Made by a program: the position numbers and the translations under genes. Source: Rhodobacteraceae bacterium HLUCCA08 (GTDB lineage Bacteria > Pseudomonadota > Alphaproteobacteria > Rhodobacterales > Rhodobacteraceae). From it: DNA of 41,839 nucleotides. Positions within the stretch are counted from its first letter, which is position 1. Every line of letters begins with the position of its first letter. Shown in pieces: positions 27,772 through 36,397 of the stretch. The notes beneath the pieces are model-generated. The model was not told the origin of the DNA. It saw nothing but the letters and a program-made list of their open reading frames with translations, and made no database searches. The DNA is taken from assembly GCA_001314655.1 (NCBI GenBank), contig LJSF01000040.1, positions 1-41,839 on the forward strand. Reading direction: 5' to 3'.

Positions 27772-27797
27772 ACAATCCCCGCCTATTCGGGAATTGT
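27772..27797 (-). terminator. Terminator after the AAA+ ATPase gene
   Basis: Ten-base arms (27772-27781 and 27788-27797, ACAATTCCCG on the minus strand) pair around a six-base loop with one G-T pair, followed in the leftward direction by TTCC. It lies 14 bases beyond the ATPase stop and before the exported-protein gene. Confidence 0.5.
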
Positions 27798-27810
27798 TCG
27801 CGTTCCGACC

Positions 27811-29121
27811 CTAATGTTCGATATGCGCTTCGGAGACGAACATGTTTTCCCAGGCGCGGTCGATCAGATCGGGGGTCATCTGGTAGGGGATGCCCTCGAA
27901 ATCGCAGATCGAGATCATCTGGTCGATCAGGAAGACCGGCTGGTAGTTCGCATAAATGTTGTCGATCGTCGGATACTTGACCTTGAGCAGGTGGATCAGC
28001 GCGTCCTCGGACAGCGGCATCTTTTTCTTGCGGGCGACCAGGGCGAAGATCTTGAGGAAATCCTCCTGGCCCGGGCCGTCGATCTTGATCTTGTAGAAGA
28101 TCCGGCGCAGGGCCGCCTTGTCGAAGATCTCGTTCGGGTGGAAGTTGGTGGAAAAGATCACCAGCGTGTCGAAGGGCACTTCGAACTTTTCGCCCGATTG
28201 CAGGGCCAGGATGTCCTTGCTTTCCTCGAGCGGCACGATCCAGCGGTTGACCAGCTTTTGCGGCGGTTCCTCTTGCCGGCCAAGGTCGTCGACGATGAAG
28301 ATGCCGCCGGTGGATTTCAGCTGCAGCGGCGCCTGGTAGGTGCGCGCGGTCGGGTTGTAGACCAGGTCCAGCATCGACAGCGACAATTCGCCCCCGGTGA
28401 TCACCGTGGGCCGTTCGCAGCGCACGTAGCGGGTGTCGAACCGGCCCGAGGTGCGGCGCAGGGACTGGGGGTCGTCAAAATCCTCTTCCGCGGCCGAATG
28501 GACGATCGGGTCGTAGACGGTGATCACCTGTCCGGCATATTCGATGGCCCGGGGGATATAGATCTTGTCCCCCATCGCGTCGCGGATGCCGTTGGAAATA
28601 CTGGATTTCCCGTTGCCCGGGGGGCCATACATCAGGATCGAGCGGCCGGCGCCCACGGCGGGCCCCAGCTGGTCGAGCAGGTTGTCGGGCAGGATCAGGT
28701 GGCCCATGGCCGAGGTCAGCTGGTCGCGGGTGATGGCGATGTTGCGGATCGACTGGCGCTTGACCTGTTCGGCATAGACCTCGAGCGGGACGGGCATCGC
28801 GCCGTAATATTCCGACTGGGCCAGGGCATCGAGCGCGCGCGCCTTGCCGGTATCGGTCAGCTCGTAACCCATTTCGTTGCCGTTGTTGGCATTGAGCGTC
28901 CCGGTCGCCTGGCACAGCTTCTGGGCGCGGGCCATGTCGACCAGTTCCTGGGTCACCGGGATCGGCAGGCAGATCGCGCGGCTGAGCTCGGATACCGTGT
29001 CGATGTTCTTGCGGAACATGGTCTTGAGAAGGATGTCGCGCATCATCACGATGGGCAGTTTCATCGCGTCCAGCGATTTCGGCGCCGGGGGCGCGATCAC
29101 GGAAGTGACCTGCATGTTCAT
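27811..29121 (-). CDS. AAA+ ATPase with N-terminal winged-helix-like domain
   Basis: 436 residues. Residues about 20-100 are helix-rich and charged and resemble a winged-helix (LDAMKLPIVMMRDILLKTM to YELTDTGKARALDAL). The P-loop domain has Walker A GPPGNGKS at 166-173, Walker B IFIVDD at 274-279 and sensor 1 FSTN at 323-326; the C-terminal part has RRIFYKIKIDGP with a likely arginine finger. I do not recall an experimental function for this type. Similar proteins occur near tad loci in alphaproteobacteria (memory). It lies beyond the prepilin peptidase, separated from it by a gene in the opposite direction. The start ATG 29121 is followed by a second ATG two codons later. Confidence 0.75.
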   Translation of the reverse strand: MNMQVTSVIAPPAPKSLDAMKLPIVMMRDILLKTMFRKNIDTVSELSRAICLPIPVTQELVDMARAQKLCQATGTLNANNGNEMGYELTDTGKARALDALAQSEYYGAMPVPLEVYAEQVKRQSIRNIAITRDQLTSAMGHLILPDNLLDQLGPAVGAGRSILMYGPPGNGKSSISNGIRDAMGDKIYIPRAIEYAGQVITVYDPIVHSAAEEDFDDPQSLRRTSGRFDTRYVRCERPTVITGGELSLSMLDLVYNPTARTYQAPLQLKSTGGIFIVDDLGRQEEPPQKLVNRWIVPLEESKDILALQSGEKFEVPFDTLVIFSTNFHPNEIFDKAALRRIFYKIKIDGPGQEDFLKIFALVARKKKMPLSEDALIHLLKVKYPTIDNIYANYQPVFLIDQMISICDFEGIPYQMTPDLIDRAWENMFVSEAHIEH

Positions 29122-29269
29122 CGGTTCGGAACCCGTTCGTTGCCTGCTCTTGTGGCCAATCGGTCGCGCCCCGGCCGGTCGGGGGCCGGCACGCGGATTA
29201 GCCGTTTCGTCAGATGGGATGCCTGATTATTGTGGCGAAAAAATGGATAAACCATTTCCAGAGGCAGGC

Positions 29270-30898
29270 ATGAGCAGACCCAATCCGGCCCTTCTGGCGG
29301 GCTTCGCCATCCTTCTGATCGCCGCCCTTGGCGGGGTGTCGCTGCTCAAGGGCGGCTTGTTCGTCGGCAAGCACGAGGGCGATACGCTGCACGCGATGCA
29401 GATCGTGTTCCGCATGGCCGAGGGGCAGGTGCCGCATCGCGATTTCATGACCCCGATCGGGGCGCTGGCCTTCTGGCCGATCGCCGCGCTGGTGCAGACC
29501 GGCATGGGCTTCGGCATGGCCGTTCTGTGGTCGCAAGTGCTTGTCGCAATCGGGTTTCTGGTGCCGCTGGTCTGGGTCGCGGCGAACCGGCTGGAGCCGC
29601 GGCTGGCCTTTCTGTTCACGTTGATCGTGATGGTGCTGATCCTGGCACTGGTCCATGGCGAGGCGCAGCGGTCGGTCTCGATCTCGATGCATTACAACCG
29701 CTGGGCCTGGGCGGCGGCCTTTGTCGCGATCCTGGCGGCGGTGATCCCGCCGACCCATCCCCGGTCGGGGGTGGTCGATGGGGTGGTGATCGGGCTGATG
29801 GCCACGATCATGGTGATGATCAAGGTCACCTATTTCGCGGCCTTCGCGGTGCCGATCGTGGTCGGGCTGCTGCTGACCGGGCAACGCCGTGCCCTGGTCG
29901 TGGCGGTGCTGACCGGGCTTGTCGCGGCGGCCGCGATCACGGCGTTCACCGGGCCGGAGTACTGGCTGGCCTATCTGGACGATCTGCGGACGGTGGCCGG
30001 GTCCGAGGTTCGCGCCGCCCCGGGCGAGCCGCTGACCGCGATCATGGGCGCGCCGGCCTATCTGGGCGGCTCGCTTCTGGCGGTGGCCGGGGTGATCCTT
30101 CTGCGCCAGGCGCGGGCCGATACCGGCGGGCTGGTGCTGTTGCTGCTGCTGCCGGGGTTCTTCTACGTGACCTACCAGAATTTCGGCAACGATCCGCAAT
30201 GGCTGCTGCTGGTCGGCGTGCTGCTGCTGGCCCTGCGGCCCGAGGCGGGCCATGATCTGCGCGGCCCCCAGGGCTGGCCGATGCGCGAGTCGCTGGGCGT
30301 GGTCGCGGCGATGGCCTTGGCGCTGTCGGCGCCGTCCTTCTTCAACCTGGCCTATTCGCCGTTCCGCCATTTCCGCGTGGACGAGGCCGGCTATACGCCG
30401 CTGCTGGCCCGGGGGGCGCCCCATGACGATATCCGCTCGGTCGATCTGCGGGTGCTGCGGGTCGACGGGCGGATCGCGCTCGACGGGCCGGGATCGGGGC
30501 TCGAAGCCTATCGCGACCTGGCCGATCGCGACGCGCCATCGGTCTTTCGCGGCGAGACCTTCGATTATTGCACCGTCGAACTGGGCCTACCCAGCGTGAT
30601 GCAGGCGATCGCCGACGACCTTGACGCCGCCGGGCTGGCCGAAGGGCGCCGGGTCTTTGCCGCCGACATCTTCAGCTCCTACTGGCTGTTCGGGTCGCTG
30701 GAGCCATTGGCCGGCGGGGCGCCGTGGTATTACGGCGGATTGGCGGGCTGGGACGATGCGGATTACCTGCTGGTGCCGCTGTGTCCGGTGGCGCAGGATG
30801 TGCAGCGGATGATCCTGGAGGATATCGAGGACGCGGGCGCCGACGGGCTGGTCGAGATCCGGCGCACACCGCTATACGTGCTGTTTTCCAGGGGGTGA
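29270..30898 (+). CDS. Polytopic membrane protein, GT-C glycosyltransferase-like architecture
   Basis: 542 residues. About ten hydrophobic helices fill residues 1-370 and a soluble domain of about 170 residues ends the protein (likely periplasmic). A first loop contains KHEGDTLHAMQIVFRMAEGQVPHRDFMTPIGA, reminiscent of GT-C type glycosyltransferases, which carry acidic residues in the first periplasmic loop; this is a structural resemblance only. The C-terminal domain has DYCTVELGLPSVMQAI and Asp-rich stretches. The ATG at 29270 has GAGG five to six bases upstream; an in-frame ATG at 29243 would add nine residues with no ribosome-binding site. It converges on the Tad locus and diverges from the AAA+ gene. 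Confidence 0.65.
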   Translation: MSRPNPALLAGFAILLIAALGGVSLLKGGLFVGKHEGDTLHAMQIVFRMAEGQVPHRDFMTPIGALAFWPIAALVQTGMGFGMAVLWSQVLVAIGFLVPLVWVAANRLEPRLAFLFTLIVMVLILALVHGEAQRSVSISMHYNRWAWAAAFVAILAAVIPPTHPRSGVVDGVVIGLMATIMVMIKVTYFAAFAVPIVVGLLLTGQRRALVVAVLTGLVAAAAITAFTGPEYWLAYLDDLRTVAGSEVRAAPGEPLTAIMGAPAYLGGSLLAVAGVILLRQARADTGGLVLLLLLPGFFYVTYQNFGNDPQWLLLVGVLLLALRPEAGHDLRGPQGWPMRESLGVVAAMALALSAPSFFNLAYSPFRHFRVDEAGYTPLLARGAPHDDIRSVDLRVLRVDGRIALDGPGSGLEAYRDLADRDAPSVFRGETFDYCTVELGLPSVMQAIADDLDAAGLAEGRRVFAADIFSSYWLFGSLEPLAGGAPWYYGGLAGWDDADYLLVPLCPVAQDVQRMILEDIEDAGADGLVEIRRTPLYVLFSRG

Positions 30899-30962
30899 GC
30901 GGGGCCGGATCCTTTGGTCCGGGAGATCTGGCAGATGCCCTGCCTGACCGCGTCGGGCGCGC

Positions 30963-31469
30963 TCAGGCGACGAAGGGCAACACCATGTAGGCGATCAGCG
31001 TGAGGCCCAGGGGAAAGCCAAGCGGGAACCGTTTTCCCTGTTTCCAGCTTTCCCAATCCGGCGCCAGGTTGCGCAGCGCCGGGATCGCCCGGGCCGTGCG
31101 GTGCACCGCGACGCCCAGCAACATCACGCCGCCCAGCATGAACAGCACGAGTTGTGCATCCGGCAGGGCCACGTAAGGCGCGGCGGCGGCCAGGAACTTG
31201 CTGTCGCCGGCGCCCATGACGCGCGCCGCGTTGAGCGCGATGCCGATCGCCAGCATCACCCCGAAATGGGCGAAGCGCCACAGGTAGTCCGACCAGGCCG
31301 GCAGCGCGAAAAGCCCCAGCAGGACAAAGCCGAGCGCCAGCCCGTCCGTGGTCCAGTTCGGGATCTTCATCCGGCTGAGATCGGTCCAGGCCACGGCCAG
31401 GCACAGCGGCAGAACCGCCGGCAGGAACCACAGCGCCTGGGCCTGGGTCAGCGTGACGGACAGCGCCAA
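30963..31469 (-). CDS. cpaA: Prepilin peptidase CpaA/TadV (A24 family)
   Basis: 168 residues with about four to five membrane helices. The two catalytic aspartates of A24 peptidases are in AWTDLSRMKIPN (D30) and GAGDSK (D89). It removes the leader of Flp prepilins at the cytoplasmic face of the inner membrane. The only start that keeps the first helix and D30 is TTG at 31469; it lacks a clear ribosome-binding site and lies four bases after the stop of the upstream TPR gene, suggesting translational coupling. In many tad loci this gene lies next to the flp gene; here it is the last gene of the cluster. Confidence 0.88.
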   Translation of the reverse strand: MALSVTLTQAQALWFLPAVLPLCLAVAWTDLSRMKIPNWTTDGLALGFVLLGLFALPAWSDYLWRFAHFGVMLAIGIALNAARVMGAGDSKFLAAAAPYVALPDAQLVLFMLGGVMLLGVAVHRTARAIPALRNLAPDWESWKQGKRFPLGFPLGLTLIAYMVLPFVA

Positions 31470-31473
31470 GACG

Positions 31474-32331
31474 TCAGTTCGTCACGTTGTCTTCAAGCGC
31501 GCGCAGTGCCCGCACCGCGGCCTCGAAATGCTGCGGATGGGTGTCGATCGCCTCGCGCAGAAGGCCACGGCCGATGGATACGTCGTTCTGCTTGATCGCG
31601 GTCAGCGCCAGGGTGTGCAGCAACTGCGCCCGTTCGACCTGGGTCATCTCCACGATCGGCAGGTCGTAATTGCGCTGGGCGCCGCGGGCCAGGACCAGGT
31701 TGTTCTTGGCGGTGAACATCTGCGGATCGTGGCGGATCGCGTCGACGAACAGCCGTTCGGCGCCCGCGTAATCGCCGCGGGTCAGTTTGGAAAAGCCCCA
31801 GTTGTTCAGCACGCCGGCCGGCTGGGTGGTCAGGCCGACGGCGGTTTCATAGAAACTGTCGGCCTTGTCCCATTCCTGGTTGCCGTCGGCGATCATCGCC
31901 TCGAGTCGGTAGCGGCGGTAGGTTTCATGGGTCGGCGGCACGCTGTCGAGCACCGCTTCGGCCTCGTCCCACTGGTTGGAGCGGATCAGCGCGTCGGCAT
32001 AATCGATCCGGTCCTCGTTGGTGGCGTCGGGGTGGTCGGCGACGGCGCCCCAGGCGCTGACCGCCTCGGTGCCGCGGCGGGCGCGGACCAGGGATTTCGC
32101 AAGGCCCCGCATCAGGTCGATACGGCCGGGGTCATTGTCCGCGGCGCGGGTGAAATAGGCCACCGCCTCGTCCGGGTCGGCGACGGTCAGCATTACGTCG
32201 TTGAGGTTCGATTCATCGACAACGTTCACGTCGCGCAAGGCCCGGCTGACCTCGGCATCGCCGTCGCGGGCACAGCCCGACAGGGCCATGGCGCCCAGAA
32301 GGGCGGGGAAAAGGATGATGGTGCGGCGCAT
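31474..32331 (-). CDS. TPR lipoprotein of the Tad locus (TadD-like)
   Basis: 285 residues. A lipoprotein signal peptide ends in LSGC (Cys20). Several TPR units follow, including DPDEAVAYFTRAADNDPGR, LVRARRGTEAVSAWGAVADH, and NWGFSKLTRGDYAGAERLF. TadD-type lipoproteins act as pilotins or assembly factors for the Tad secretin in the periplasm and outer membrane. It is the second of two TPR lipoprotein genes in tandem, 32 bp apart. It lies between the smaller TPR gene and cpaA. Confidence 0.83.
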   Translation of the reverse strand: MRRTIILFPALLGAMALSGCARDGDAEVSRALRDVNVVDESNLNDVMLTVADPDEAVAYFTRAADNDPGRIDLMRGLAKSLVRARRGTEAVSAWGAVADHPDATNEDRIDYADALIRSNQWDEAEAVLDSVPPTHETYRRYRLEAMIADGNQEWDKADSFYETAVGLTTQPAGVLNNWGFSKLTRGDYAGAERLFVDAIRHDPQMFTAKNNLVLARGAQRNYDLPIVEMTQVERAQLLHTLALTAIKQNDVSIGRGLLREAIDTHPQHFEAAVRALRALEDNVTN

Positions 32332-32363
32332 GGTTTGCCTGCGTCCTCTGCTGCTCTTGCCTC

Positions 32364-32924
32364 TCAGGGCGCCGACAGCAGGACGTAGTCCCCCGTTCCC
32401 CGGCGCACCAGCTGGAACTCTTCGTTCTCTTGCGGCTCAACATAGCCGGGGTCGTCGCGTTTTGCGAGTGCCAAGCGCAGGTTGTCGCGGATCTGGTCGG
32501 AATTGCCGTTATCCGTTGCAAAGGCGCGACGGAACGCTTCGGCGGCTTCGGCGACATTGCCCTTTTCCATCAGCAGGACGCCAAGGTTGTTCCAGGCGGC
32601 GGGAAAGTCCGGATCCTCGTCGACGGCGCGGCGCAGCAGGTCTTCGGCCTGGTTCAGCCGGCCCAGCCGCAGGTTGGCCGAACCCAGCGCCGACAGGGTG
32701 TCGACATTCAGCCCCTGACGGCCGGCGGCCCGCAGGTAAGCCTCGAGCGCAAGCTGGAATTCGCCCGCCGCCATCAACCGGTGGCCGACGATCAGCCCGT
32801 CGACCCCCTCGCCCCGGGCGACGCCGGGGGCAAAGACCCTTTCGCCCTGTTCGGAAAACCGATCCGGCGCGCACCCTGTCAGCGCAATCAGCGCCGCGCA
32901 GCCGATCCACAATGCCCTTGCCAT
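32364..32924 (-). CDS. tadD: TPR lipoprotein TadD
   Basis: 186 residues. The signal peptide ends in LTGC (Cys18). The mature part contains TPR units GEFQLALEAYLRAAGRQG, LGRLNQAEDLLRRAVDEDP and KGNVAEAAEAFRRAFATD. Its position directly after tadC and its size match TadD, the lipoprotein needed for Flp pilus assembly. The start ATG 32924 gives a proper signal peptide. The order tadB-tadC-tadD is typical of Tad loci. Confidence 0.85.
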   Translation of the reverse strand: MARALWIGCAALIALTGCAPDRFSEQGERVFAPGVARGEGVDGLIVGHRLMAAGEFQLALEAYLRAAGRQGLNVDTLSALGSANLRLGRLNQAEDLLRRAVDEDPDFPAAWNNLGVLLMEKGNVAEAAEAFRRAFATDNGNSDQIRDNLRLALAKRDDPGYVEPQENEEFQLVRRGTGDYVLLSAP

Positions 32925-32951
32925 CTGCCCCCGGGCCGTGACCGGCCCCTG

Positions 32952-33923
32952 TTAGAAGTTCGCGTTGCTCAGCGTCACGTAGATTTCGTATACGGACGGC
33001 CCGATCAGGATGATCAGAAGCGGCGGCACCGTCAACATCATCGTCGCCAGGGTCATCTTGGTGGGCAGGGTATTTGCCTTTTCCTCGGCCCGCATCACGC
33101 GCTTGTCGCGCATCTCGGCCGAGAACACCCGCAGCGCTTCGGCGATCGAGGTGCCGAATTGCTGGGACTGGATCAGCACGGTGACGAAGCTGGCGATGTC
33201 GGGCACCCCGGCGCGTTCGGACATGTCGCGCAGCACCTGGGTCTTGTCCTTGCCGGCCTTCATCTCGTGGCTGATGATCTCGAATTCCTCGGCCAGGGCG
33301 GGAAAGCCGGATTTCAGCTCGTTCGACACCCGCAGGATCGACTGGTCGAGCGATTGGCCGGCCTCGACGCAGACCAGCATCATGTCGAGGCTGTCGGGAA
33401 AGCCGTTGATCATTTCCTGCTGGCGTTCCCCCTGGCGCTTGTTCACCCAGTATTTCGGCAGCATGTAGCCGACGACGCCCGGTATCAGGATCGACAGGAT
33501 CGTGTTCTGGGTCGTGGGCTCGCCGGTCGAGCTTTTCCAGATCGCGTAGGCGACGCCGCCGATCAGCATCACGATGCCCAAGGCGAATTGCGAAAAGTGG
33601 AACATCGACACCGCGTTCTTGGAGCGGTAGCCGGCCTGGATCAGCTTGAGCCGGATCGCCGAATATTCCTCTTCGTCCTGCGGTTCGAGGAAGTTGGAAT
33701 ATTTCTCCAGCTTGGAATGGTCGCTGACGCGCAGTTTCTGGCCGACCTTGGCGGTGGGCCGGTTGGCCTTTTTCAGCTTGTCCAGCGGGTCCTCTTCCTT
33801 GCGCAGAAGGATCGGCAGGGTCAGCAGGATCAGCATCAGGCCGAGAAGGCCGACGACGATCAGCGGGCCGAACGGGCCCAGCATTTCGGTCAGCCTGGTA
33901 TTGATCGTGTTCAGAATGTCCAT
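32952..33923 (-). CDS. tadC: Tad pilus inner-membrane platform protein TadC
   Basis: 323 residues, a type II secretion system F domain protein with membrane helices near residues 15-37, 115-155 and 285-315. The F-domain region carries INGFPDSLDMMLVCVEAGQSL and the GVPDIASFVTVLIQSQQFG segment. TadC and TadB form the platform on which the CpaF motor acts to extrude Flp. The ATG start at 33923 follows tadB after ten bases. Confidence 0.92.
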   Translation of the reverse strand: MDILNTINTRLTEMLGPFGPLIVVGLLGLMLILLTLPILLRKEEDPLDKLKKANRPTAKVGQKLRVSDHSKLEKYSNFLEPQDEEEYSAIRLKLIQAGYRSKNAVSMFHFSQFALGIVMLIGGVAYAIWKSSTGEPTTQNTILSILIPGVVGYMLPKYWVNKRQGERQQEMINGFPDSLDMMLVCVEAGQSLDQSILRVSNELKSGFPALAEEFEIISHEMKAGKDKTQVLRDMSERAGVPDIASFVTVLIQSQQFGTSIAEALRVFSAEMRDKRVMRAEEKANTLPTKMTLATMMLTVPPLLIILIGPSVYEIYVTLSNANF

Positions 33924-33933
33924 GACGCCGCCC

Positions 33934-34902
33934 TCAGACCTTGATGTTCACGAGACGCCGCATGACGATCACGTTGGCGATGAGGAAACCCGCGACCACA
34001 AGACAGGCGGGAATGAAGACCGAGGTTTCCTTCACGTCGTCGTAATAGTTCGGCTGGATCACGTTGATCATCACCAGCGCGACGATCGGAAAGCCCGACA
34101 GGAACATGCCCGACCACTTGGCCTCGGCGGTGATCGCCTTGACCCGGCGGAACAGTTTGAAGCGCGCCCGGATCACCTTGGCCAGGCCATCGAGGATCTC
34201 GGCCAGGTTGCCGCCGGCGGTCTGCTGGATCGTCACCGCGACGGCGAGAAACCGCAGATCCTGCATGTCCATCCGTTCGGCGAAATGCTTGAGCGTCTCG
34301 CCCATGTCGCGGCCATAGGCGGCCTCGTCCGAGATCAGGCCCATCTCGGATCCCAGCGGATCGGGGATTTCCTTGGACACGATGCCGATGGCCGAGCTGA
34401 ACGGATGACCGACCCGCAGCGATCGGACCATGAGTTCCACCGCGTCGGGCAGCTGTTCCTCGATCATCGAGATGCGTTTCTTGGCCTTCTTGTTGACCCA
34501 GAAGAACACGCCGAAGATGCCCATCGCGATCGACACGGCCAGCCGGATCGGCAGGTCGGTTTCGGTGCCGTAGGTCAGGCCGACAAAGGCGAAGGCGGCC
34601 AGGCCGGCCATCACCATGATCAGCTGGTTCGGGGTGAAGGCGATGTTCGCCTTCTGCGCCTTGGCGGCCAGGATCGAATAGATCGGGATGGTCTGCGATT
34701 GCAGGTGCTGGCTCATCTCCTTGCGGAGCTGTTCCAGGACCTGTTCGCGGCCATTGCCCTTTTCGAGCATCTCGAGCCGGCGATTGACCCGCCGGTTGAG
34801 GCTGATCGACTTGCCGAAGACGGTCAGATAGACCCCTTCGACAAGAAACAGCACGGCCAGAAAGATCAGGCCGTAGATCAGTGGTTCGGCGGAAATCGTC
34901 AT
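33934..34902 (-). CDS. tadB: Tad pilus inner-membrane platform protein TadB
   Basis: 322 residues. Membrane helices near 8-29, 96-145 and 265-318 frame the F domain, which includes LPDAVELMVRSLRVGHPF and AVTIQQTAGGNLAEILDGLAKVIRAR, typical of TadB. It pairs with TadC. The gene is 12 bp from cpaF and ten bases from tadC, in the same leftward operon. Confidence 0.92.
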   Translation of the reverse strand: MTISAEPLIYGLIFLAVLFLVEGVYLTVFGKSISLNRRVNRRLEMLEKGNGREQVLEQLRKEMSQHLQSQTIPIYSILAAKAQKANIAFTPNQLIMVMAGLAAFAFVGLTYGTETDLPIRLAVSIAMGIFGVFFWVNKKAKKRISMIEEQLPDAVELMVRSLRVGHPFSSAIGIVSKEIPDPLGSEMGLISDEAAYGRDMGETLKHFAERMDMQDLRFLAVAVTIQQTAGGNLAEILDGLAKVIRARFKLFRRVKAITAEAKWSGMFLSGFPIVALVMINVIQPNYYDDVKETSVFIPACLVVAGFLIANVIVMRRLVNIKV

Positions 34903-34914
34903 CGCGTATACCCC

Positions 34915-36369
34915 TTACTGCGCCGCCACCGGTTCGAAGATCGCCGCCGGCAGGTCGTAACCCCACAGCTTGAACCGCTCCGAATAATGCGACCGCACGC
35001 CGGTCGCCGTGAAGTGGCCGATGATCTTGTTGTCCGGCGTCAGGCCGACGCGCTGGAACCGGAACACTTCCTGCATCGAGATCACGTCGCCCTCCATGCC
35101 GGTGATCTCGGTGATCGACACCATCCGGCGCGACCCGTCCTGCAGGCGGCTGGCCTGGACGATCAGGTTGACGGCGCTGGCGATCTGGGCGCGGATCGCC
35201 TTGAGCGGCATCTCGATCCCGGCCATGGCGACCATGTTTTCCAGACGGCTGATCGCGTCGCGGGCGTTGTTGGCGTGGATCGTGGTCATCGAGCCGTCGT
35301 GGCCGGTATTCATGGCCTGCAGCATGTCGATGACTTCCTCGCCCCGGGTTTCGCCGACGATGATCCGGTCCGGGCGCATCCGCAGGGCGTTGCGCAGACA
35401 ATCGCGCTGGCTGACGCCGCCCTTGCCCTCGACGTTGGGCGGGCGGCTTTCCATCCGGCCGACATGGGTCTGTTGCAGCTGAAGTTCGGCGGTGTCCTCG
35501 ATCGTCAGGATCCGCTCGGCATTGTCGATGAACGAGGACAGCGCGTTCAGCGTCGTCGTCTTGCCCGAACCGGTCCCGCCGGACACGATGACATTCAGGC
35601 GGGTGGCGACGGCGGCCTGCAGATAGGCGGCCATTTCCTCGGAAAAGGCGCCGAACCCGACCAGGTCGTCGATCGCCAGCTTGTCCTTCTTGAATTTCCG
35701 GATCGAGACGAGCGAGCCGTCGACCGCGACCGGGGGCACCATGGCGTTGAAACGCGACCCGTCGGCCAGGCGGGCGTCGACGTAAGGGTTGCTTTCGTCG
35801 ACCCGGCGGCCCACGGCGGACACGATCTTGTCGATGATCCGCAAGAGGTGGCGTTCATCCTTGAAGGTGATGTCGGTCAATTGCAGCTTGCCCGAGCGTT
35901 CGACGAAGATCTGCTTGGGGCCGTTGACCAGGATGTCGTTGACGCTGTCGTCCTGCAGCAGCGGTTCCAGCGGGCCAAGGCCCTTGACCTCGAAATACAG
36001 CTCCTGCGCCAGCTGGTTGCGCTCTTCGCGGTTGAGGACGATGCCCATTTCCTCCAGCGATTCACTGGCGATGGCGTTGATTTCGGTCCGCAGGTCCTGT
36101 TCGCTGGCATTTTCCAGCGCGGCCAGGTTCAGGTTGTCGAGCAGCGACTTGTGGATTTCCAGCTTGATCTCGGACAGGCGATCGCGACGCTTCTGATCCT
36201 TGGAGCCCGGCGCCACCTCGACCGTCTTGGCCGACGCGTTGGCCTTCATCAGCGATTTGCGCGGCGCCTCGGGCGCCGCGGCCGGGATCGGGGTCACATT
36301 GGTCGCGGGGGCCTTGCCGGGCGCCTTGGGTGCCGGTGCGGCGCCGTTCTTCTTGTACTTGGAAAACAT
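34915..36369 (-). CDS. cpaF: Tad pilus assembly ATPase CpaF/TadA
   Basis: 484 residues. A low-complexity Lys/Ala/Pro-rich N-terminus (1-60) precedes the GspE/TadA core: Walker A GGTGSGKT at 264-271, the Asp/Glu box region [12 protein letters not shown], the Walker B-type [11 protein letters not shown] at about 335-345, and the His box MTTIHANN at 361-368. CpaF is the cytoplasmic hexameric ATPase powering pilus assembly. It lies 28 bp downstream of cpaE and is followed closely by tadB. Confidence 0.95.
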   Translation of the reverse strand: MFSKYKKNGAAPAPKAPGKAPATNVTPIPAAAPEAPRKSLMKANASAKTVEVAPGSKDQKRRDRLSEIKLEIHKSLLDNLNLAALENASEQDLRTEINAIASESLEEMGIVLNREERNQLAQELYFEVKGLGPLEPLLQDDSVNDILVNGPKQIFVERSGKLQLTDITFKDERHLLRIIDKIVSAVGRRVDESNPYVDARLADGSRFNAMVPPVAVDGSLVSIRKFKKDKLAIDDLVGFGAFSEEMAAYLQAAVATRLNVIVSGGTGSGKTTTLNALSSFIDNAERILTIEDTAELQLQQTHVGRMESRPPNVEGKGGVSQRDCLRNALRMRPDRIIVGETRGEEVIDMLQAMNTGHDGSMTTIHANNARDAISRLENMVAMAGIEMPLKAIRAQIASAVNLIVQASRLQDGSRRMVSITEITGMEGDVISMQEVFRFQRVGLTPDNKIIGHFTATGVRSHYSERFKLWGYDLPAAIFEPVAAQ

Positions 36370-36397
36370 CTGTTACCCCTTTTCGGAATCCCCTGGC

